Assembly: GCA_021151765.1 (NCBI GenBank)
Contig: JAGKWR010000010.1
Coordinates: 8,563 to 72,562, forward strand
Source: Alphaproteobacteria bacterium
Lineage (GTDB): Bacteria > Pseudomonadota > Alphaproteobacteria > Rickettsiales > UBA1997
Length of the DNA stretch: 64,000 nt
Direction of reading: 5' to 3'
The position numbers were made by a program, and so were the translations under genes. The stretch's first letter is position 1, and each line of letters opens with the position of its first letter. Of the stretch, positions 1 through 8,558 are shown piece by piece. The notes under the pieces were generated by a model that was not told the origin of the DNA, ran no database searches, and worked only from the letters and a program-made list of their open reading frames with translations.

Positions 1-26
1 ATAGTTTAAAATTGAAATTTTTTTAT

Positions 27-374
27 ATGGATTTGTTATCTTTATTTTCATTCAGAAGCATTATTTTGTTCGCATCAACGGCATTTTCAATGATGTTGGT
101 AATGTTGGTTCTTAACATCATTACTGTTGATGAAATCATAGTTATTTTAAAATTATCACCTGAGTCAGCGAATGCTTTCAAAATGGTTATTCTTAGAATT
201 CAGGAAGTTACATCAAATATAGTTGTTATTATCTCTCAGCTCTTAGGAAAACTCTTAAGCTTTGCGGGTGTGAATGTGGATTTAACAAAAATAAAAGTTG
301 ATCTACACCAATCTAATACTGCTCCCGCCGTTGAAAATCCTACCGTACCGGCTACTGTTCCAGCTCAACAATAA
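27..374 (+). CDS. Small membrane protein upstream of ubiB, possibly 5'-partial
   Basis: The family is not recognised. From the ATG at 27 it is 115 residues. A strongly hydrophobic helix covers about residues 10-35, a second apolar stretch lies near 60-85, and the C-terminal tail is rich in Pro, Ala and Thr. The frame stays open to the left edge of the window (a TTG is available at 12), so the true start could lie outside. Its stop overlaps the ubiB start by one base (TAATG), which implies translational coupling. The position suggests an accessory role in membrane quinone biosynthesis, but nothing in the sequence proves it. Confidence 0.55.
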   Translation: MDLLSLFSFRSIILFASTAFSMMLVMLVLNIITVDEIIVILKLSPESANAFKMVILRIQEVTSNIVVIISQLLGKLLSFAGVNVDLTKIKVDLHQSNTAPAVENPTVPATVPAQQ

Positions 375-1678
375 TGTTTGCGATATTTAATTTATTTCGA
401 CTGACCGCTTTATTTTTATTATTTTTGCCGATTGGCATTTTTAATAGGAATATCGCGGTTTTTTATTTTCTGAAATTAGCTGGCCCTTCTTTTGTTAAGC
501 TTGGGCAACTATTATCAGCGCGTCCAGATCTAGTTGGAACTAAAATGTCCAAAACTTTAGCTGGTTTCCAAGATGATCTAGGTCCCTTTAGCGAGAAAAA
601 ATTGCGCAAAATTTTAGTGACTGAATATGAGAATAATTTCGATAAAATTTTCGCAGAATTTGATTATCAAGCGGTTGCCTCTGCTTCGATTGCAGAAGTT
701 CACAAAGCCAAATTGCAAAGTGGTGAAATAGTTGCTGTTAAAATTTTGCGACCAAATATCGCGCAAATCATGGAGCGCGACATTTATTCACTGAAATTTT
801 TAGTGAAATTAGTCGGAATTTTTTCGCATTTTTTCCGTAAAACTCTGGCAGATATCGCTGATCTTTTGGAAAAAGTAACAAAAAGCGAATTAGATTTGAT
901 GCGTGAAGCCGCCAACGCGTCGCGTTTGAAAGAAGATTTAAAAGATGTCGCCGGTTTTTACGTTCCTAATATTTTTTGGAAAATTTCGAGTTCAAAAGTT
1001 TTGGTGCTAGAGTGGATTGATGGTGTCGCGTTATCCCAAAAAGATGAAATCGACAAATTGCCTTTTGATAAAAAACAAATCGCCAAAACTTTGGTGATTA
1101 GCTATTTTACGCAAGTTTATGGACACGGTTTTTTTCACGCCGATATGCACCCTGGTAATTTGTTCGTCACAAAAAATGGCGAGTTGGCAGTTGTTGATTT
1201 CGGAATCATGGGGCAAATCGATAAAAAAACTCGTATTGCGATCGCTGAAATTTTGATGGGTTTTTTGAACAAAGATTATCGTAGAGTGGCACAACTTCAT
1301 ATCGACGCAGGGTTGGTAGGTAAAAACGTAAATGTTGATGATTTAGCGCTTTCTTGCCGCAAAATTGGCGAAACTATTGTTGGCTCTGATGTGAAAGATA
1401 TTTCGGTGGCCAAGCTTCTGAGCAATTTAATTACGATGACACGTGATTATAAAATGGATACGCGACCAGAATTATTGCTGTTACAAAAAACTATTTTGTT
1501 GGTTGAAGGAGTTGGCGTTTCTTTAGATCCACAGTTAAATATCTGGGATTTAGCTCGTCCGTGGGTTACGCAATGGGCAAAACAAAATATCGGTTTTGAT
1601 GCCAAAATTCGCGACACAATTTACGACTTATTCGAAGTAGCAAAAAAAATACTGCACAATTTCACAACAGAGAAATAG
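374..1678 (+). CDS. ubiB: UbiB-type atypical kinase/ATPase of ubiquinone biosynthesis
   Basis: This is an ABC1/ADCK-family protein needed for ubiquinone synthesis at the inner membrane. Family marks are visible: KLGQLLSARPDLVG (the KxGQ motif), VAVKILRP with the nucleotide-binding lysine, HADMHPGNLFV in the catalytic loop and VVDFGIMG as the DFG motif. The N-terminus is hydrophobic. At 434 residues it is shorter than the roughly 540-residue E. coli protein, and no clear double C-terminal membrane anchor is seen. Translation appears coupled to the small membrane protein upstream. Identification is firm; the exact biochemical activity of the family is still debated. Confidence 0.93.
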   Translation: MFAIFNLFRLTALFLLFLPIGIFNRNIAVFYFLKLAGPSFVKLGQLLSARPDLVGTKMSKTLAGFQDDLGPFSEKKLRKILVTEYENNFDKIFAEFDYQAVASASIAEVHKAKLQSGEIVAVKILRPNIAQIMERDIYSLKFLVKLVGIFSHFFRKTLADIADLLEKVTKSELDLMREAANASRLKEDLKDVAGFYVPNIFWKISSSKVLVLEWIDGVALSQKDEIDKLPFDKKQIAKTLVISYFTQVYGHGFFHADMHPGNLFVTKNGELAVVDFGIMGQIDKKTRIAIAEILMGFLNKDYRRVAQLHIDAGLVGKNVNVDDLALSCRKIGETIVGSDVKDISVAKLLSNLITMTRDYKMDTRPELLLLQKTILLVEGVGVSLDPQLNIWDLARPWVTQWAKQNIGFDAKIRDTIYDLFEVAKKILHNFTTEK

Positions 1679-1712
1679 GAAAAAGCTGCTTAGCAAATTT
1701 TCTTATTTTTTT

Positions 1713-3620
1713 ATGTTCGACATCAAATCTTTATCTGATTACCAGCAGCAATATCAACTTTCGGTTTCTAATCCGCAAAAATTTTGGGATGAAATTGCGC
1801 AAAATTTCTATTGGTTTCAGCCATATTCGCAGGTTTCTGATTGTGATCTAAAACAAGCTAAAATTGCTTGGTTCGTTGATGGTAAAACCAACATTTCTTA
1901 CAATTGTTTAGATCGTCATTTGCCTGATTTTGCTGATAAAACGGCAATTATCTGGGAATCAAATGATCCGCAAATGCAAAGCCAAAAATTAACTTATCAG
2001 CAACTTTTTGAACAAACTTGTCAGTTCGCTAATTTATTGACGGCGCAAGGTATTAAAAAAGGTGATCGTGTCTGTATTTACATGCCGATGATTCCACAAG
2101 CTGTGGTTGCAATGTTAGCTTGCGCGCGAATTGGTGCGATTCACAGCGTAGTTTTCGCCGGATTTTCGGCTAAATCTTTGGCAAGCAGAATTCAGGATTG
2201 CGGCGCTAAAATGCTGATAACTTCTGATTTATTGTGTCGCGGTGACAAAAAAATTGAATTAATCGAAATCGCCAAAGAAGCGCTATTGGAGTGTGATTCA
2301 ATAGAATCTGTAATAGTTTATCAACGCGATGAAAATAGTGATATCGCGTCTTTAGGAAGCAATAAAAGTCAATATTTTGTTTGGCAAAATGAAGTCGCAA
2401 AATATTCGTCAGAAAATAATGCCGCGATTTGCGATGCTGAAGATCCGCTTTTTATTCTCTACACTTCTGGATCGACTGGCAAACCCAAAGGCATTTTGCA
2501 TACAACCGCCGGTTACATGGTTTACGCGGCTTATTCCTTTAAAAATATTTTCCAATATCAAGCAAATGATGTCTATTTTTGCAGTGCCGATATTGGTTGG
2601 ATTACTGGTCACAGCTATTTGGTTTACGGACCACTTTTAAATGCAGCGACAATTTTGATGTTTGAAGGAATACCAACTTATCCTACAGCTTCACGCTTTT
2701 GGCAAGTTATTGAAAAACATCGCGTCAATATTTTTTACACCGCGCCAACTGCTATTAGATCTTTGATGCAGCTAGGAGATTCTTGGTTGCAAGGTTATGA
2801 TTTATCGTCGCTTAAAACTTTAGGAACTGTCGGCGAGCCAATAAATGAAGAAGCTTGGAACTGGTTTTATGAAAAGATTGGCAATAAAAAATGTCCAATC
2901 GTTGACACTTGGTGGCAGACTGAAACTGGCGGCATCATGATTTCTTCAATGTCGAAAATATTCGATAGCAAACCAGCGTATGCTGGCCTTCCTTTGCCGG
3001 GAATTGTGCCAGTTTTGTTTGATGAGTCGGGTGATGAAATTCAACAAAGAGACAAGGTTGGTAATCTGGCGATCAAACAAGCTTGGCCTTCAATGGCGCG
3101 AGGAATTTGGGGTGATAAAGATAAATTTTTTGCAACTTATTACGAGCAATTCCCAAAAAATTATTTTGCTGGAGATGGCGCTTTTCTGAGCGAAGATGGT
3201 TTTTATCGAATTATTGGCCGCACGGATGATGTGATCAAAGTTTCGGGTCATCGTTTGGGAACAGCGGAAATTGAAAATGCTGTAAATTCTCACGTCTCAG
3301 TTTCGGAATCGGCGGTGATCGGCGTTCCTCATGAAATAAAAGGTGAAGTGATTTACGCTTTTGTAATCGCCAAAACTGATGAGCCAAATTTAGAAAAAGA
3401 AATTAGCGCGATAATTGTCGAAAATATCGGAGCAATCGCGCGACCAGAAAAAATCTACATCGTAAAAGATTTGCCCAAGACGCGTTCTGGTAAAATTATG
3501 CGTCGCATTTTGAAAAAAATTATTGCAGGTGAACAAGATTTGGGCGACATTTCAACTCTGGTTAATCCAGACATTATTGAACATCTCAAGAAATTTAAAA
3601 ATGCAACTCACACTTCTTAA
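1713..3620 (+). CDS. acs: Acetyl-CoA synthetase (AMP-forming)
   Basis: It activates acetate to acetyl-CoA through an acetyl-adenylate in the cytoplasm. The 635-residue protein has the ANL-superfamily signature YTSGSTGKPKG, the DTWWQTETGG core, the hinge region GRTDDVIKVSGHRLG, and the C-terminal TRSGKIMRR with the catalytic lysine that is acetylated in the family. The end of the protein (GDISTLVNPDII) is typical of Acs rather than of acyl-CoA ligases in general. The last 20 bases overlap panD, so the two are probably one transcript. Acetate assimilation is a capacity lost in the most reduced Rickettsiales. Confidence 0.95.
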   Translation: MFDIKSLSDYQQQYQLSVSNPQKFWDEIAQNFYWFQPYSQVSDCDLKQAKIAWFVDGKTNISYNCLDRHLPDFADKTAIIWESNDPQMQSQKLTYQQLFEQTCQFANLLTAQGIKKGDRVCIYMPMIPQAVVAMLACARIGAIHSVVFAGFSAKSLASRIQDCGAKMLITSDLLCRGDKKIELIEIAKEALLECDSIESVIVYQRDENSDIASLGSNKSQYFVWQNEVAKYSSENNAAICDAEDPLFILYTSGSTGKPKGILHTTAGYMVYAAYSFKNIFQYQANDVYFCSADIGWITGHSYLVYGPLLNAATILMFEGIPTYPTASRFWQVIEKHRVNIFYTAPTAIRSLMQLGDSWLQGYDLSSLKTLGTVGEPINEEAWNWFYEKIGNKKCPIVDTWWQTETGGIMISSMSKIFDSKPAYAGLPLPGIVPVLFDESGDEIQQRDKVGNLAIKQAWPSMARGIWGDKDKFFATYYEQFPKNYFAGDGAFLSEDGFYRIIGRTDDVIKVSGHRLGTAEIENAVNSHVSVSESAVIGVPHEIKGEVIYAFVIAKTDEPNLEKEISAIIVENIGAIARPEKIYIVKDLPKTRSGKIMRRILKKIIAGEQDLGDISTLVNPDIIEHLKKFKNATHTS

Positions 3621-3951
3621 AGCAAAAATTCATCGCGCTACTGTTACGATGGCTGATCTTCACTATGAAGGTTCGATTTCGATTGATACCGAATTATTAG
3701 CGGCATCTGGAATTCTACTTCATGAAAAAGTCGATGTTTTGAACATTAACAATGGCGAGCGTTTTACAACTTATACAATTGCCGCAGAAGCCGGATCAAG
3801 AGCCATTCAGGTTAATGGTGCAGCTGCTCGTAAGGTACAAGTTGGCGATCAAATTATTATTATTGCTTATGCTTCAATGAATGAAGAGGAAGCGCGTAAT
3901 TTTCAGCCTAAAGTTTTGTTGGTTGATGAAAAAAATAATCCTAAAAAATAA
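3601..3951 (+). CDS. panD: Aspartate 1-decarboxylase (pyruvoyl enzyme)
   Basis: PanD converts aspartate to beta-alanine for pantothenate and coenzyme A. The 116-residue length is normal. The sequence around residues 23-28 (EGSISID) contains the Gly-Ser bond that self-cleaves to make the pyruvoyl group. Tyr and Asn residues of the core (NNGERFTTY, GAAARKVQVGD) fit the family. The ATG at 3601 is chosen because it begins the family sequence MQLTLLKAKIHRATVT; an earlier in-frame ATG at 3523 would lie wholly inside acs. The gene overlaps acs by 20 bases, pairing beta-alanine supply with acetyl-CoA formation. Confidence 0.93.
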   Translation: MQLTLLKAKIHRATVTMADLHYEGSISIDTELLAASGILLHEKVDVLNINNGERFTTYTIAAEAGSRAIQVNGAAARKVQVGDQIIIIAYASMNEEEARNFQPKVLLVDEKNNPKK

Positions 3952-3974
3952 AAGGAATAGGTTTCTTGCCTTTT
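3950..3974 (+). terminator. Weak hairpin after panD
   Basis: AAAAGG at the panD stop can pair with CCTTTT at 3969-3974, with a 13-base loop. The stem is short and only loosely followed by T residues, so termination here is uncertain. Confidence 0.25.
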
Positions 3975-4050
3975 AAAAAGTGACGCATAAATTGCGCCGC
4001 CTTCCTTTTAGATGACATCTCAAAATTAATAAAAACTATTTGGTAAATTT

Positions 4051-4185
4051 ATGAAAAGAACTTGGCAGCCAAGCAAAATCGTGCGTAAAAGAAGACACGG
4101 TTTTAGATCAAGAATGGAAACAGTTGGTGGACGTAAAATTTTAGCTCGTCGTCGTGCTAAAGGACGTGCTTCTTTGACTGTATAA
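4051..4185 (+). CDS. rpmH: 50S ribosomal protein L34
   Basis: This is a 44-residue, very basic protein with the L34 sequence MKRTWQPSKIVRKRRHGF near its start and ARRRAKGRASLTV at its end. L34 is a late-assembling protein of the large ribosomal subunit. Length and composition match the family exactly, and the ATG at 4051 is the only sensible start. It is followed by rnpA 63 bases later, the conserved bacterial order. Confidence 0.97.
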   Translation: MKRTWQPSKIVRKRRHGFRSRMETVGGRKILARRRAKGRASLTV

Positions 4186-4201
4186 GATTTAGGTTGATAG
4201 A

Positions 4202-4225
4202 TGGAGGCTTATGTTTAGGCCTCCA
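4202..4225 (+). promoter_or_regulatory. Hairpin between rpmH and rnpA
   Basis: TGGAGGC at 4202-4208 pairs perfectly with GCCTCCA at 4219-4225 around a 10-base loop. There is no T-run after it, so it looks more like an mRNA processing or stabilising structure, or a weak attenuator between ribosomal protein and RNase P protein synthesis, than a terminator. Confidence 0.45.
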
Positions 4226-4248
4226 AATCAGCTTTCTGAAAAAAATTG

Positions 4249-4665
4249 ATGAAAATAATTTCCATCAAAAAATCCGCAGAGTTCCAAAAAATCAGTAAAA
4301 AATCTGATAAATTTTATTCGAAAACGGTTCTCTTACTTTCTTCTCCTTCTCCGCAAAATTATCTCTTCAATCCCGAGCAATCAAAAAACGCCAAGGATTT
4401 TTGTCGCGTTGGCTATACTGTAGCAAAAACAGTAAGTAAATCAGCAGTTGTTCGTAACTTAGCCAAGAGACGTTTGCGTGAAATTTTTCGCGCGATTGCG
4501 CCAAAATTTGTTAAAAAAAATCACGATTATGTAGTGATCGCGCGCCGTGAAATTGTTGACGCTGATTTTGCAAAAATTTCTGCTGATTTGCAATTTTGTT
4601 TAAAGAGAATTCACAATCCTAACAATAATTCTTCTCAATCAAAAATTGTAAAAAATGACCGCTAA
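4249..4665 (+). CDS. rnpA: Ribonuclease P protein component
   Basis: RnpA is the protein cofactor of RNase P, which matures the 5' ends of tRNAs. The basic signature VVRNLAKRRLREIFR (RNxxKRRxRE) is present at about residues 65-80 of the 138-residue product, with the usual FxVGYTVAKTVSKSAV strand before it. The start is set at the ATG at 4249; a TTG immediately upstream at 4246 is possible. The C-terminal tail (Asn/Ser-rich) extends beyond the family core and overlaps the next gene by 11 bases. The usual yidD-yidC neighbours are replaced by cbb3 oxidase assembly genes. Confidence 0.93.
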   Translation: MKIISIKKSAEFQKISKKSDKFYSKTVLLLSSPSPQNYLFNPEQSKNAKDFCRVGYTVAKTVSKSAVVRNLAKRRLREIFRAIAPKFVKKNHDYVVIARREIVDADFAKISADLQFCLKRIHNPNNNSSQSKIVKNDR

Positions 4666-5125
4666 GAAATCGAAAATTCCGTACTTTTTTTTCGTGTTTT
4701 TTGCCGTAATTTTCGTTGTAAATATCATCTACATTTATGTGTCGCAAAAAACGTGGCGTGGCATTGTAGCACAAGACGCATATCACAAAGGCTTGCATTA
4801 TAATGACGTAATTGCCGAAGCAAAAAAACAAAATGAATTAGGATGGAATACGCAAATTTCTTATAAAAATTTAGGTGATAAAAAAGGTGAGTTAGTGGTT
4901 GTTCTGACTGATAAAAATGGTGTGGTGATTTCGGATGCACAAATGAAAGTTGTGTTGAAGCGCCCAACGCAAGAAGGAGTCGATTTTGATCAAGATTTAC
5001 AGTTTGTTAAAAACGTCTATAAAACCACGATTCAATTTCCACTGCAAGGTCAGTGGGACTTTTTGCTGATGGCGACGAAAGAATCTGAAACTTTCAAAGA
5101 ATCTAAACGCTACGTAGTGCAATGA
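4655..5125 (+). CDS. ccoH: FixH/CcoH family cbb3 oxidase assembly protein
   Basis: CcoH (FixH) is a single-pass inner-membrane protein that helps assemble cbb3-type cytochrome oxidase. A transmembrane helix lies at about residues 8-30, followed by a periplasmic beta-rich domain with the family features YHKGLHYNDVIAEAKKQNELGW and a late LQGQWDFLLMA segment. The 156-residue length is usual. It overlaps rnpA by 11 bases at its start and ccoI by 4 bases (ATGA) at its end, so it is translated as part of a tight unit with ccoI and ccoS. Confidence 0.88.
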   Translation: MTAKKSKIPYFFFVFFAVIFVVNIIYIYVSQKTWRGIVAQDAYHKGLHYNDVIAEAKKQNELGWNTQISYKNLGDKKGELVVVLTDKNGVVISDAQMKVVLKRPTQEGVDFDQDLQFVKNVYKTTIQFPLQGQWDFLLMATKESETFKESKRYVVQ

Positions 5126-7461
5126 TTAAAGCATGTTTACACTGCGGTGAGGACACGAAAAAAATTACCGAAGATTTCTGCTGTTTAGGATGTTCTACGG
5201 CCTACAAAATCATCAACAAGCTTGGTTTTGATAACTATTACAAATTGCGTGAATCGGCGTTAGCTAACGGCCAAATTAAGCCCGAAGAAATTGCGGTTTT
5301 TGACATTTCGGAATTCGTAATTGATGAAAAAAATAACGAAAATTCAGTGTCGTTAATTGTTCAAGGAATGCACTGTGCAGCTTGCGTTTGGTTGATTGAA
5401 AACGTGTTGAAAAAACAAGAAAACGTTGTTGCCGCGCGCATTAATTTATCGAAAAGAACACTCAATTTGCGCTGGATTGGCGATAAAAAATACGGCAATG
5501 AGTTGCTTAAAATTATTTACCAAATTGGTTATAAATTACTGCCTTTTGACTCAGAAATTCTGAATTCGGCGGAAAAAAAATATAATGACACAATCCTGCG
5601 TGCCTTGGCAGTTGCTGGTTTTGGCGCGGGCAATATTATGTTATTTTCACTGTCGCTGTGGTTTTCAAGCGCTACGGAAATGGGCATTAATACTCGAACT
5701 TTGCTGCATTTTTTTTCATCGTTAATTGCACTGCCAGTTATAATTTTTTCAGCGCGACCATTTTTTAAATCAGCTTGGAGCTCAATAAAACAAGGCTATC
5801 CCAACATGGATTTGGCAATTTCGATTGCTATTTTTTTGGCGTGTATGGTCAGTTTGCTCGAAACTTTTAGAAACGCTACGCACGTTTATTTTGACTCGGC
5901 AGTAATGCTGGTTTTTTTCTTGTTAATTGGTCGCTACTTAGATCTCAAAGCGCGTAAAAAAGCATTCGCTATTGCTACAGAATTCACTATGTTATCGGCG
6001 AGTTTCGGCCATGTTGAGGAAGCAGGAAAAGTAAAAATATTGCCAAGCAAACAGTTGCAAAAAGACATGATTTTGGTTGTCGCTGCTGGTGAGAAAATCG
6101 CTGCGGATGGCGTAGTAATTGAAGGTGAAAGTGAAGTCGACACAGCTTTGATTACGGGAGAATCTTTACCGAAAAAAATTGCCCAAGGTCAGGAAGTTTT
6201 CGCGGGCACGATTAATATTGGTCAGCCGCTAAAAATTAAAATTACCAAATCGCCGCAAAACAGCTTGCTTGCCGACATTATTCGTTTGAGTGAAGAAGCG
6301 GAAAACCAAAAAATTCACTATATTCGCATCGCTGATTATCTGTCGAAATTTTACACGCCAGCAGTTCATTTATTGGCTTTGGCGACATTTGTTTGGTGGT
6401 TTAAAAATGGTTGGGAAATAGCTTTGATGAATGCCACCGCAGTTTTGATTATTACTTGTCCATGCGCTCTGGCGTTGGCTGTGCCGATTGTGCAAACTAT
6501 CGCCATTTCTAATTTTATTAAAAAAGGCATTTTGGTGAAATCGGGTGAAGCCTTGGAAAAGCTAAATCGTGCCGATGTTTTTGTATTTGATAAAACAGGA
6601 AGTTTAACAGTTGGTGAGCCGAATTTGGTCAAAATTATTGCGCTAAAAGGTCAATTTAATTGCTTGCAAATTGCCGCAAGTTTGGCGCGTAAAAGTCGTC
6701 ATCCAATTGCTGCGGCGATAAGTACAGCTTATCACGAAGAGTTGCTGGATTTGGCAGTGGAAGAAAAACAAGGCTTTGGTTTGCAAGCAAAAATTGCTGA
6801 GCAAAAAGTGTTTTTAGGTCGCAAAGAATTTTGTCAAATTACTAGTGATTTTACAAATGATGAAAATCTGCTCAGTTGCTTTGTAAAATATGGTGAAGCG
6901 GAAGCGGTTTTATTGTTCGCCGATGAAATTAAAACGGACGCTAAAGCAGTGATTGAAGCTTTGCAGAAGTCCAATAAAAGAGTTGTTTTATTGTCGGGCG
7001 ATATCGAAAAAACAGTTACTCAAACTGCGCAAAAATTAGGAATTAAAGAATTCTATTTCGAACAAACTCCGATCACAAAATTACAATTTTTAGATCAGTT
7101 AAAAGCTGAAAATAAAAAATTCGTTATGATCGGAGATGGCTTAAATGACGCTCCAGCTTTAGCTTCATCTGATGTTTCCGTATCTTTTGCTAAAGCTTCG
7201 GACATTGCACAAAATGTTGCGGACATTGTAATTCAAGGCCAAAAATTGACGCCAATTTTAGATTTAATTTTTTCGGCCAATCGTGCTCTTTCTTTGATGA
7301 AACAAAATTTGTTGATTGCTTTGATTTATAATTTGATTGCTGTGCCTTTTGCAGTTGCTGGTCACGTTGTGCCTTTAATTGCAGCGATTGCGATGTCTTC
7401 GTCGTCTTTGTTGGTGTTATTTAATTCTTTGCGGATGAACTCAAAAAAATGTCAGTCTTAA
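5122..7461 (+). CDS. ccoI: Copper-translocating P-type ATPase CcoI/FixI
   Basis: This P1B-type ATPase supplies copper for the CuB centre of cbb3 oxidase. The 779-residue protein begins with a Cys-rich segment (CLHCGE, CCLGC) typical of CcoI, followed by a heavy-metal-associated domain with GMHCAACVW. The CPC ion-binding motif is near residue 446, the phosphorylation site DKTGS at D490, and the hinge GDGLNDAPALASSDV in the C-terminal half. Several membrane helices flank these. The order ccoH-ccoI-ccoS with overlapping ends confirms the assignment to oxidase assembly rather than copper export. Confidence 0.95.
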   Translation: MIKACLHCGEDTKKITEDFCCLGCSTAYKIINKLGFDNYYKLRESALANGQIKPEEIAVFDISEFVIDEKNNENSVSLIVQGMHCAACVWLIENVLKKQENVVAARINLSKRTLNLRWIGDKKYGNELLKIIYQIGYKLLPFDSEILNSAEKKYNDTILRALAVAGFGAGNIMLFSLSLWFSSATEMGINTRTLLHFFSSLIALPVIIFSARPFFKSAWSSIKQGYPNMDLAISIAIFLACMVSLLETFRNATHVYFDSAVMLVFFLLIGRYLDLKARKKAFAIATEFTMLSASFGHVEEAGKVKILPSKQLQKDMILVVAAGEKIAADGVVIEGESEVDTALITGESLPKKIAQGQEVFAGTINIGQPLKIKITKSPQNSLLADIIRLSEEAENQKIHYIRIADYLSKFYTPAVHLLALATFVWWFKNGWEIALMNATAVLIITCPCALALAVPIVQTIAISNFIKKGILVKSGEALEKLNRADVFVFDKTGSLTVGEPNLVKIIALKGQFNCLQIAASLARKSRHPIAAAISTAYHEELLDLAVEEKQGFGLQAKIAEQKVFLGRKEFCQITSDFTNDENLLSCFVKYGEAEAVLLFADEIKTDAKAVIEALQKSNKRVVLLSGDIEKTVTQTAQKLGIKEFYFEQTPITKLQFLDQLKAENKKFVMIGDGLNDAPALASSDVSVSFAKASDIAQNVADIVIQGQKLTPILDLIFSANRALSLMKQNLLIALIYNLIAVPFAVAGHVVPLIAAIAMSSSSLLVLFNSLRMNSKKCQS

Positions 7462-7625
7462 TTTTCTTAATTCCCGTTGCGCTTGCAACAGCCTTGCTTG
7501 GATTGGCCGCTTTTATGTGGAGTTTGAAATCTAAACAATATGAAGATTTGGACGGTGCTGCGAATCGTATATTATTTGATGATGAAGAATCTGTGCAAAA
7601 AAATGGTAGGAATGAAGAATTGTGA
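7449..7625 (+). CDS. ccoS: cbb3-type oxidase assembly protein CcoS
   Basis: This is a 58-residue protein that overlaps the end of ccoI by 13 bases. It has one N-terminal membrane helix (residues 3-25) and then the CcoS hallmark QYEDLDGAANRILFDD. CcoS (FixS) is needed to insert heme and copper cofactors into cbb3 oxidase. It closes the ccoHIS cluster; the oxidase structural genes ccoNOP are not in this window, and ccoG is 49 kb away. Confidence 0.95.
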   Translation: MSVLIFLIPVALATALLGLAAFMWSLKSKQYEDLDGAANRILFDDEESVQKNGRNEEL

Positions 7626-7722
7626 TTGTCTTTATTTTCTGTGAAAACTAACTTTTTTTAGCTTCACCGCCCAATTTTCCGCTGTGGCACTTCCCAACTC
7701 TCTTAACAAATTTGGAGCAAAA

Positions 7723-8544
7723 ATGACCGCAAATTTTTCGTCAATTTATCTGTCAGTTTATGTGGCAAAAGTTCTTCGCGGTTTTTTTAAGTTGTCACTT
7801 TGTTTTTTGATCTTTTCACTCGCTTCTTGTTCAAAAAAAAATAGCGAAACTGTACCTTTCCGCATCGTTGGTCTTAATGGAGAGGCTCGCCAAGTTGAGA
7901 CTCGTGTACCAGAATTAAACGCCAGAATTTTGCAATCTCAAGGTCAACAAGTAACTCAAACAATTCCAAATAGTTCGGAAAATATTCCGGCCCCAGTCAG
8001 CCCGGTTGATAATGCTGCTTTGCAACAAACTGTGCAATCAGAGCAAGCAAAACCAGCTTATAATGTTTCTAAAACTGAGGCGCAGCAAGATAATTTTAAA
8101 GTTATCGAAAAATCTGATGAAGCAACTTCGATCGGCTCAATTTCGGAAAAAGAGCAAGAAATTCAGTATGATTTATCTGATTCAAGTACTGCGAAGTCTG
8201 CGGATAGTAAATCTAAGAAAAAGATGCGTCTCAAAGAGGGTAAAACTCCTGTAAATTCTGGTAAAATTGTTGAAGTTGAAGATGCAGAAGAGCCAGCTAA
8301 AAAAGTCAAAAAAGGCAAAAAAGAAGTTTTTATTCAAACAGGATCTTTTTCAAATGAAGCAAATGCGGAACAAGATTTGAAAGTAGTTAAAAAATTCTTC
8401 AAGGCAGAGATAGAAGAGGCTGAAGTTGGTGATAAAACGATTTATCGTGTTTTACTTGGTCCATTTAAGACTGATTTGAAAGCTAAAGAAGTGGTCCGCA
8501 AAGTTAAGGCAAGCGGTCATGATGCTATTATTGTAAAGAGATAG
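7723..8544 (+). CDS. SPOR-domain lipoprotein
   Basis: The predicted envelope protein has a hydrophobic signal region ending in a lipobox (SLASCSKK), a long low-complexity middle rich in Gln, Ser, Glu and Lys, and a C-terminal SPOR domain over the last 75 residues (VFIQTGSFSNEANAEQDL to the end). SPOR domains bind denuded septal peptidoglycan. No RlpA-type double-psi barrel is visible, so it is not a complete RlpA. The start is uncertain: a GTG at 7684 is in frame, but the ATG at 7723 gives a more ordinary leader. The next two genes are also envelope genes and are closely spaced. Confidence 0.75.
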   Translation: MTANFSSIYLSVYVAKVLRGFFKLSLCFLIFSLASCSKKNSETVPFRIVGLNGEARQVETRVPELNARILQSQGQQVTQTIPNSSENIPAPVSPVDNAALQQTVQSEQAKPAYNVSKTEAQQDNFKVIEKSDEATSIGSISEKEQEIQYDLSDSSTAKSADSKSKKKMRLKEGKTPVNSGKIVEVEDAEEPAKKVKKGKKEVFIQTGSFSNEANAEQDLKVVKKFFKAEIEEAEVGDKTIYRVLLGPFKTDLKAKEVVRKVKASGHDAIIVKR

Positions 8545-8558
8545 TTAGCTGAGGTTTT

